From the NCBI GenBank assembly GCA_024742275.1, contig JANSYS010000032.1:1-37479 (forward strand): a DNA stretch of 37,479 nucleotides. Reading direction: 5' to 3'. Positions 30,141 through 37,479 of the stretch are shown one piece after another. Made by a program: the position numbers and the translations under genes. Each line of letters opens with the position of its first letter. Positions within the stretch are counted from its first letter, which is position 1. This DNA is from Alphaproteobacteria bacterium (GTDB lineage Bacteria > Pseudomonadota > Alphaproteobacteria > Thalassobaculales > Thalassobaculaceae). The notes beneath the pieces were generated by a model. It saw only the letters and a program-made list of their open reading frames with translations, was not told the DNA's origin and did not search any database.

Positions 30141-31033
30141 CGCTGTTTTTCCGGATCCATGAGGTATTCGACCAGGGCCGCGATATCCGCATCGCTCCAG
30201 TATCGCGTGCCCTCGCGGATCACCTCGGCCATGGATCCGCCGAGACTGTCTCCAGATGGGGTCAAGCCGGTGCGCAACGCGTAGCGGAGTTCGTCCGCCG
30301 TCCAGCCCTCCCGTTCCAGGGCATCGGGCGTGATCGGCGGGATTTTCTCATCGCCGGGACCGACTCCGCCCTCGAACTTGCGGTCGAGATCGCGACCGCC
30401 AATCAGCGTTCTCGGCGTATGGCAGGCGCCGCAATGGGCGGCGGCTTCAGCCAGATATCGCCCGCGCTGCCAGGTTTCGGACTTGCCGTCGACCGGCGGC
30501 AGTGGATCCGGATCGAGGTACAGCCGCTTCCAGAAGCCGACCGGGCGATGCCAGCCGAACGGGAAGCGCAGCCCGTGCGCTGGCGGCCCGTCCGCCACCG
30601 CCGGTACCGACTGGACGGCGGCCCACAGGTCAACCACGTCCTGATCGGAAAGGCGGGTGTAGAAGGGGTACGGGAGGGCCGGAAAGTAGTGCTCGCCCGC
30701 GGGGCTGCGGCCGGCGGTGAGGGCTAGTGAGAAATCGTTCAGCGTCCAGCGGCCGATCCCGTCTTCCGGGTGCGGGGTGATATTCGGTGCGTAGAAGCTG
30801 CCGAACTCGGTCGCGATCTCCGGCCCGCCGGCGAGGACGGCTCCGCCGTTTTTCGCATCGGTGTGACAGGCGATACAGCCGGAAAGCCGCGCGACATAGG
30901 CGCCGCGATTCACGTCGCCACTCAAACCGGACAGATCCCTGACAGCCACGTCGGGCCCCTCGGTCAGCCACGCGAAGGCGGCGCCGCCGATAACGACGGC
31001 GGCGCCGCAGATGGCCAAGGTTCGCAGCGCCAT
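30137..31033 (-). CDS. Diheme c-type cytochrome
   Basis: A 298-residue periplasmic or membrane-anchored cytochrome. The N-terminal hydrophobic segment (about 4-22) is a signal or anchor. Two heme sites are visible: Cys-Ile-Ala-Cys-His (53-57) and Cys-Gly-Ala-Cys-His (201-205), each heading a cytochrome c domain. Sequences such as Asn-Ile-Thr-Pro-His-Pro-Glu-Asp-Gly-Ile-Gly recall the cytochrome subunits of periplasmic dehydrogenases. Here it probably relays electrons from copper oxidation to the respiratory chain (inference). It overlaps the cytochrome c' gene (TGATG) and the GDCCVxC gene (ATGA). Confidence 0.87.
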   Translation of the reverse strand: MALRTLAICGAAVVIGGAAFAWLTEGPDVAVRDLSGLSGDVNRGAYVARLSGCIACHTDAKNGGAVLAGGPEIATEFGSFYAPNITPHPEDGIGRWTLNDFSLALTAGRSPAGEHYFPALPYPFYTRLSDQDVVDLWAAVQSVPAVADGPPAHGLRFPFGWHRPVGFWKRLYLDPDPLPPVDGKSETWQRGRYLAEAAAHCGACHTPRTLIGGRDLDRKFEGGVGPGDEKIPPITPDALEREGWTADELRYALRTGLTPSGDSLGGSMAEVIREGTRYWSDADIAALVEYLMDPEKQR

Positions 31034-31620
31034 CAGTTCTGCTTTTTCCGGAAGTCCTGGTGGCAGGCCGAGCAGGTGTCGGCGAGATGGAGGAACACGG
31101 CGTCGGGAGGCATCTGCGCCAGCATTTCAGGCGTCGGGCCCTGGCCCGTTCCCATCATGCCGCCGCTCATCATGCCCTGTCCCTGCATCATACTCTGGCC
31201 CTGCATCATGCCCTGGCCCTGCATCGCACCACCGGCGGGGCGTTGATTATCGGCGGCCGCGGCGAGGGCCGAGGCATAGTCGTCGAGCCGGATTGCGAGG
31301 TCGCTGAACCGCTCCCAGTTGCTCCAGATCGTAGGCAGAGCTTCCGAGGGATGATCGAGGCTTCCTTCGGGAAACAGCTCGGTCATCGCCTCGCCGCCAT
31401 GCACTCCGATCCGCGTCGCGAGAGCGCGCACTCGACCCGCATCGTAATCCTGCTGCCCGCGCATGATCGCGGTCAGTTCCTTCATGGAGTCGCCCATCGC
31501 CTTCATGGCCTCCATGCGTTCTTTCACGACTCCGGTGGCACCGGTATGCGCTAGGGCGGTAGCCGCGCCCGCGCCTAGGGCGGCTGCGACGGCAGCCGCC
31601 AGGATCGTCTTGCGATTCAT
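31033..31620 (-). CDS. Cytochrome c'-type protein with a methionine-rich insert
   Basis: A 195-residue cytochrome of the c' (CytC_2) type: signal peptide (1-24), a helical bundle beginning Arg-Met-Glu-Ala-Met-Lys-Ala-Met-Gly-Asp-Ser-Met-Lys, and heme-binding Cys-Ser-Ala-Cys-His at 183-187 close to the C-terminus, as the family requires. Unlike usual cytochromes c' (about 150 residues) it has an insert at about 129-160 built of repeated Gln-Gly-Gln-[Gly/Ser]-Met-Met units. Methionine clusters of this kind bind Cu(I) in copper proteins, so this may couple copper binding to heme. It is the next gene after 31667-32074 and overlaps the diheme cytochrome gene. Confidence 0.84.
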   Translation of the reverse strand: MNRKTILAAAVAAALGAGAATALAHTGATGVVKERMEAMKAMGDSMKELTAIMRGQQDYDAGRVRALATRIGVHGGEAMTELFPEGSLDHPSEALPTIWSNWERFSDLAIRLDDYASALAAAADNQRPAGGAMQGQGMMQGQSMMQGQGMMSGGMMGTGQGPTPEMLAQMPPDAVFLHLADTCSACHQDFRKKQN

Positions 31621-31666
31621 CGTCCAACTCCGTTGCTTCTTCGTCTGATGTTCGAGAACGAGCGTT

Positions 31667-32074
31667 CTAGAGACGAAAGCCAGGTATCGGAGGTGGGCTC
31701 GGCGGCGGCAGATCGATGCCAGAAGGCCGCCGAACCGTCGATAAGCGATCGGTCCTGCGGGTCAACAAGGCAATCATTCCACCAAAGGCAATGACCTCAA
31801 GTACGCCGGCCGATGGACAGCCGACGGCACCGCCCCATGCCAGTCCGACCGAAGTCGGCATCTCGCCGCGATCGAGCGGTACGATGTCTGACGGTTGCCC
31901 GGAGTGGACCGCGGTGGCGATGCTGGGTTCGTGGACAGCATGAGCCATGCCATCGCCTGCCGCGGCGAGAATGCCGACGGCCAGCGCGATCGCGAGTAAC
32001 AGCCTCCTGCCGATCGATCGCAAACCGATTGATCGCAGGGCCAGTGCTCCGGTGCTCGTCGCATCGTGCAGCAT
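31667..32074 (-). CDS. Small membrane protein of the copper operon
   Basis: A 135-residue protein with two hydrophobic segments (about 22-45 and 92-108) and a Pro-rich C-terminus. His-Ala-Val-His-Glu-Pro lies between the segments. I do not recognise the family. The start ATG at 32074 overlaps the stop of the preceding cytochrome gene (TGATG), which is the main support for translation. The arrangement resembles small copper-operon accessory proteins of unknown role. Confidence 0.55.
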   Translation of the reverse strand: MLHDATSTGALALRSIGLRSIGRRLLLAIALAVGILAAAGDGMAHAVHEPSIATAVHSGQPSDIVPLDRGEMPTSVGLAWGGAVGCPSAGVLEVIAFGGMIALLTRRTDRLSTVRRPSGIDLPPPSPPPIPGFRL

Positions 32075-32493
32075 CAGAAGATCCCGTTCGCGCGCTGCAG
32101 TTCGCGAATGTACCGCACGATGTGGGCGACATCGCGTTCGGAAACCCCGTCCACCGCCGCCATGTCGCCGAACCTCCAGTGATGCGCCCGAACGCCGAGG
32201 CCGACCGCCCGGTAAAAGGCGCCGTCGCCGTGATGGCTCGGCTCGTAGATGCGGTGGACCAGCGGCGGTCCCTGCTCTGACCCGGCCGCGTTGCGGCCGT
32301 GGCAGGTGGCGCAGTTCTCGTTGAACACGGCCTCGCCGCGCCGGGCTTGGGCCGAGAGGTCGGGGACGACCACGTCGACCATGGGGCCGCCGGCGGACGC
32401 TCCGTCCATCTGGTGCGGCCAGTACATCCACCAGGCCCCGAACCCGATCAGGGCCAGCACAGCAACGCCCGCGATGAGAACCACGCCTCTCAT
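32074..32493 (-). CDS. Monoheme c-type cytochrome, membrane anchored
   Basis: A 139-residue cytochrome with an N-terminal membrane helix (about 4-24) and a single heme motif Cys-Ala-Thr-Cys-His at 61-65. The axial Met region is near Phe-Gly-Asp-Met-Ala-Ala-Val. The C-terminal helix reads Asp-Val-Ala-His-Ile-Val-Arg-Tyr-Ile-Arg-Glu-Leu-Gln, as expected for class I cytochromes c. ATG at 32493 overlaps the cueR stop (ATGA); a longer frame upstream to 32565 would run into cueR and is rejected. It probably acts as an electron carrier with the other cytochromes in this operon. Confidence 0.85.
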   Translation of the reverse strand: MRGVVLIAGVAVLALIGFGAWWMYWPHQMDGASAGGPMVDVVVPDLSAQARRGEAVFNENCATCHGRNAAGSEQGPPLVHRIYEPSHHGDGAFYRAVGLGVRAHHWRFGDMAAVDGVSERDVAHIVRYIRELQRANGIF

Positions 32494-32894
32494 TTGATCC
32501 GGGTCGCTCTCGCGCCGGCCAGATCGTCGAGGATCGGGCATTCGGGACGGCGATCCCCGTGACACTTCGCAACCAGGTCGGAGAGGGTCGCGCGGATCGC
32601 CTGGAGTTCTCGGATCTTGCGGTCCACGCTGTCGACGTGCTCCTCGGCGACCCGCTTGACGTCCGCGCTGGCCCGGTCGCGATCCTCGTACAACGCCAAC
32701 AGCGCGCGACAGTCCTCGATCGTGAAGCCGAGAGAGCGGGCCCTGGCCAGAAAGGCGAGCTTGTGCACGTCGGTTTCGTTGAACCTTCGGTAGCCATTTG
32801 CGCCCCGCGCCGGACGGACCAGCCCGATATCCTCGTAGTAGCGGATGGTCTTGGCCGGCAGGCCGCTTAGATCGGAGACGTCGCTGATGTCCAT
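32490..32894 (-). CDS. cueR: CueR-type Cu(I)-responsive MerR-family regulator
   Basis: A 134-residue MerR-family activator. The N-terminal winged helix (about 1-70) has Thr-Ile-Arg-Tyr-Tyr-Glu-Asp-Ile-Gly-Leu and Gly-Tyr-Arg-Arg-Phe. A dimerisation helix spans about 75-110, and the metal loop has Cys111 and Cys119 (Cys-x7-Cys, Cys-His-Gly-Asp-Arg-Arg-Pro-Glu-Cys-Pro), the spacing typical of CueR. It should activate the three 19-bp-spacer promoters in this island. It is downstream of the SHOCT gene and overlaps the cytochrome gene, so it is probably autoinduced as part of the operon that starts at 33275. Confidence 0.9.
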   Translation of the reverse strand: MDISDVSDLSGLPAKTIRYYEDIGLVRPARGANGYRRFNETDVHKLAFLARARSLGFTIEDCRALLALYEDRDRASADVKRVAEEHVDSVDRKIRELQAIRATLSDLVAKCHGDRRPECPILDDLAGARATRIK

Positions 32895-32954
32895 GGCAGT
32901 TTCTTGGTTAATGCGGTCCAGGGGATGATGCGGCCCAGGTCGTCGTCGATTGGT

Positions 32955-33275
32955 CTACTCGAGCGCCTTCCTGCGTGCGTCGAACTCCTCCTGGTCGATC
33001 TCGCCGCGCGCGAAGCGCTCCCGCAGGATGGCGAGCGACCGATCATCCGGCCAGCCTAACGTAGAGCCCGGCTGCCAGCCGAGCATGCGAGCCACGAGGA
33101 TCGCCGCGCCCACGAGGAAGGCGACGAAGAGCAGCATCATCAGCGGCCCCATGAACCAACCGCCCCAGCCCATCATCGGATGATAGCCGTAGTCGCCACT
33201 GCTCGGATCGGCGGCCGCGGGTACGCTGATCGCCATCAGGATCGTGATGATGGCTATCATGATCTTGCCGTTCAT
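32955..33275 (-). CDS. SHOCT-domain small membrane protein
   Basis: A 106-residue protein with a signal-like first helix (about 4-22), a Met/Trp/Gly-rich linker ([11 protein letters not shown]) and a second membrane helix (about 42-64). The C-terminal SHOCT motif is [15 protein letters not shown]. ATG at 33275 has GGGAGG upstream and follows a CueR-type promoter, so it opens the copper operon. Such proteins are frequent beside copper genes, but their role is unknown. Confidence 0.8.
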   Translation of the reverse strand: MNGKIMIAIITILMAISVPAAADPSSGDYGYHPMMGWGGWFMGPLMMLLFVAFLVGAAILVARMLGWQPGSTLGWPDDRSLAILRERFARGEIDQEEFDARRKALE

Positions 33276-33310
33276 TTGCCGTTCCTCCCTTCGCTCCGGA
33301 GCTACTTTCA

Positions 33311-33341
33311 ATTCTCCGGCTTCCGGTAGCTGGAAGGTCAA
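33311..33341 (-). promoter_or_regulatory. CueR-type promoter for the SHOCT-cueR-cytochrome operon
   Basis: On the minus strand: -35 TTGACC (33341-33336), 19-base spacer with dyad CTTCCAGCTACCGGAAG, and -10 GAGAAT (33316-33311). The dyad and spacing match the promoter at 29895-29925 and the divergent one at 33382-33412. Confidence 0.78.
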
Positions 33342-33381
33342 GCGCTCGATCGCGATGGGATACTCCTTGACGGGGTACTCC

Positions 33382-33412
33382 TTGACCTTCCGGTCACTGG
33401 AAGTCTCATGTT
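33382..33412 (+). promoter_or_regulatory. CueR-type promoter for the copper P-type ATPase
   Basis: On the plus strand: -35 TTGACC (33382-33387), 19-base spacer with dyad CTTCCGGTCACTGGAAG, and -10 CATGTT (33407-33412), 26 bases before the ATPase start. Just upstream, TACTCCTTGAC is tandemly repeated at 33361-33371 and 33376-33386. Confidence 0.75.
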
Positions 33413-33438
33413 GGCAAGGTAAACGTGGTGAGGCGAGA

Positions 33439-35904
<2,466 letters not shown>

Positions 35905-35938
35905 ACCGCCGGCTGGAGATTCGATGATCGGCGGGAGT

Positions 35939-37479
35939 CGACCGATACTGTTGAAAAAGGCCATCTTGCCGCGGATCCGAGGCGCTGATTCACTTCTCCT
36001 GTAGCGGGAGGACGGAGCGATGATGGGTGAGCGGACAGTGATGCAGGAGGAGCTGTTCTACGGCTTCAGCCTGGAGCGGCATGTGCCGGGCAATCACCTG
36101 CTGCGGGCCATCGACCGGTTCGTCGATTTGTCGGATCTGCGCCGGCATCTGGCGCCGTATTACAGTCCGATCGGCCGTCCGTCGATCGATCCCGAACTGC
36201 TGATCCGCATGCTGCTCGTGGGCTACTGCTTCGGCATCCGCTCAGAGCGGCGGCTGTGCGAGGAGGTCCACCTGAACCTGGCCTACCGGTGGTTCTGCCG
36301 GCTCGGCCTGGACGGTGATGTGCCGGACCACTCGACCTTCTCCAAGACCCGCCACGGCCGGTTCCGGGAGTCCGACCTGCTGCGTGAACTGTTCGAGACG
36401 GTCCTGCGGCGCTGCATGGCGGAAGGTCTGGTCGGCGGCGAGGGGTTCGCGGTGGATGCCAGCCTGATCGTGGCGGATGCCCACCGGCAGCGCGGCGTGG
36501 CCAGGACCGAAGATCTGCCGCAAGCCGGTCGCGCCGTGGAGGAGTATCTGGCCGTTCTCGACGATGCGGCGTTTGGTGGGGCGACGCCGGTCCCGCCCAA
36601 GTACCTCTCGCCGGCCGATCCGGCTGCGCGCTGGACCGCATCCTGGGGCGGGCCGGCGGTCTATGCCTATTGCACCAACTATCTCATCGATGTGGAGCAC
36701 GCGGTCATCGTCGACGTGGAAGCGACGACCGCGGTGCGGCAGGCTGAGGTGGGGGCCGCACGGACCATGATCGACCGCACCCAGGAGCGCTTCGATCTTT
36801 GGCCGGAGCGTCTGATCGGGGATACAGGCTACGGGTCGGCGGAGATGCTGAACTGGCTGGTCCACGCGCGCGGGATCGAGCCGCATATCCCGGTCTTCGA
36901 CAAGTCCAGGCGCACCGATGGCACCTTCTCGCGCGAGGACTTCACCTACGACCATGACAGCGACACCTATCGCTGCCCCGGCGGAAGGCGTCTTCAGAAC
37001 AGCCGCCGCGCGTTCACCGAGCCGCGGAGCGGCGTGACCAAAGACGACACCCGGATCTACCGGGCCAGCAAGTCCGACTGCGACACCTGCCCGCTGAAGC
37101 CGAGTTGCTGTCCCAAGGAACCGGCACGCAAGATCCCCAGATCAATCCATGAAGGGGCGCGGGATATGGCCCGCGACATCGCCAAGACCGAGGCCTATGC
37201 GGCCTCCCGCCGACAGCGCAAGAAGGTCGAGATGCTGTTCGCCCATCTCAAACGCATCCTGAAACTCGGCCGATTGCGACTGCGCGGCCCCTGTGGCGCC
37301 CGCGATGAGTTCCTCCTCGCCGCCACCGCCCAGAACCTCCGAAAGCTCGCCAAGATCTGCAGCCCTCAGACCCTGGTGCCGGCAACCTGACGGTCGGGAC
37401 GCCTTTGCGCCCAAGCCCGGGGAGCATCGCCATGCCTCAACGGCGATCCAACCGCCGACTTCTTCAACAGTATCGACCC
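35939..37479 (+). mobile_element. IS1182-type insertion sequence
   Basis: The transposase gene is bracketed by inverted ends: GATACTGTTGAAAAAG (from 35944) on the left, and on the right TTCAACAGTATC (37463-37474), whose complement reads GATACTGTTGAAGAAG. The element runs to the last base of the window, so the right terminal repeat may be complete or clipped by a base or two. No target duplication can be checked. Confidence 0.8.
36020..37390 (+). CDS. IS1182-family DDE transposase
   Basis: A 456-residue transposase. The N-terminal block Pro-Gly-Asn-His-Leu-Leu-Arg-Ala-Ile-Asp-Arg-Phe-Val and Gly-Arg-Pro-Ser-Ile-Asp-Pro-Glu-Leu-Leu-Ile-Arg-Met-Leu-Leu-Val-Gly-Tyr is characteristic. Catalytic candidates are Asp in Phe-Ala-Val-Asp-Ala-Ser, Asp in Leu-Ile-Gly-Asp-Thr-Gly-Tyr-Gly and Glu in Lys-Lys-Val-Glu-Met-Leu-Phe-Ala-His-Leu-Lys. 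A cysteine cluster (Cys-Asp-Thr-Cys-Pro-Leu-Lys-Pro-Ser-Cys-Cys) lies near 350-362. The frame is full length and intact, so the element may be active. Confidence 0.93.
   Translation: MMGERTVMQEELFYGFSLERHVPGNHLLRAIDRFVDLSDLRRHLAPYYSPIGRPSIDPELLIRMLLVGYCFGIRSERRLCEEVHLNLAYRWFCRLGLDGDVPDHSTFSKTRHGRFRESDLLRELFETVLRRCMAEGLVGGEGFAVDASLIVADAHRQRGVARTEDLPQAGRAVEEYLAVLDDAAFGGATPVPPKYLSPADPAARWTASWGGPAVYAYCTNYLIDVEHAVIVDVEATTAVRQAEVGAARTMIDRTQERFDLWPERLIGDTGYGSAEMLNWLVHARGIEPHIPVFDKSRRTDGTFSREDFTYDHDSDTYRCPGGRRLQNSRRAFTEPRSGVTKDDTRIYRASKSDCDTCPLKPSCCPKEPARKIPRSIHEGARDMARDIAKTEAYAASRRQRKKVEMLFAHLKRILKLGRLRLRGPCGARDEFLLAATAQNLRKLAKICSPQTLVPAT

Overview
The window looks like most or all of a plasmid, or a contig from a plasmid-like accessory replicon, of a high-GC alphaproteobacterium. 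The evidence is a RepA (RPA-type) initiator with an iteron origin, a ParA cassette with its own repeat array, a DUF1403/ScpB/integrase cluster typical of alphaproteobacterial plasmids, several mobile elements, and GC-rich genes with strong GGAGG ribosome binding sites. A Rhodospirillales-like or rhizobia-like host is inferred; no rRNA or tRNA is present to test it.

Layout. 1-6.5 kb (minus strand): a type I secretion operon (ABC exporter 4156-6480, HlyD-type adaptor 2543-4159) whose genes overlap by ATGA, followed by AT-rich passenger genes. These are a membrane protein and a serine-hydrolase-like protein that an in-frame TAA splits into two ORFs (940-1860 and 124-924). 6.6-10.6 kb: a small exported protein, a 108-bp direct repeat rich in TGCGGTC/GACCGCA palindromes, a GSU2403-type nucleotidyltransferase with a double inverted-repeat operator, repA, and an oriV with about 11 iterons and an AT-rich stretch. 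10.7-11.7 kb: an AAC(3)-I-like acetyltransferase and an RHH_4-type protein. 12.2-13.5 kb: parA, a small ribbon-helix-helix partner, and an array of 17 hexamers spaced 7, 11 or 14 bp apart (candidate centromere). 13.5-21.4 kb: an operon of DUF1403, ScpB and a winged-HTH gene, interrupted by a TniA/TniB/TniQ transposon, with a divergent tyrosine recombinase and a CopG-like gene.

21.6-35.9 kb: a heavy-metal island. On the minus strand from 33275 downward lie a SHOCT membrane protein, a CueR-type regulator, a monoheme cytochrome c, a small membrane protein, a Met-rich cytochrome c', a diheme cytochrome c, a GDCCVxC protein, a His-rich exported protein, a cupredoxin, the multicopper oxidase CopA, CopB, a CBS-BON protein, an amino-acid-type permease, a membrane adenylate/guanylate cyclase, a two-TM protein, MerF and a second GDCCVxC protein. 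A Cu(I) P-type ATPase is divergent. Three promoters have the 19-bp -35/-10 spacing and the dyad expected for CueR control, so cytoplasmic export (ATPase) and periplasmic oxidation or sequestration (CopA, CopB, cupredoxin, cytochromes) are probably induced together by copper. An IS1182-type element ends exactly at the right edge of the window, which suggests an assembly break at a repeat.

All functions are read from motifs, gene order and remembered family features. No database search or computation was run.
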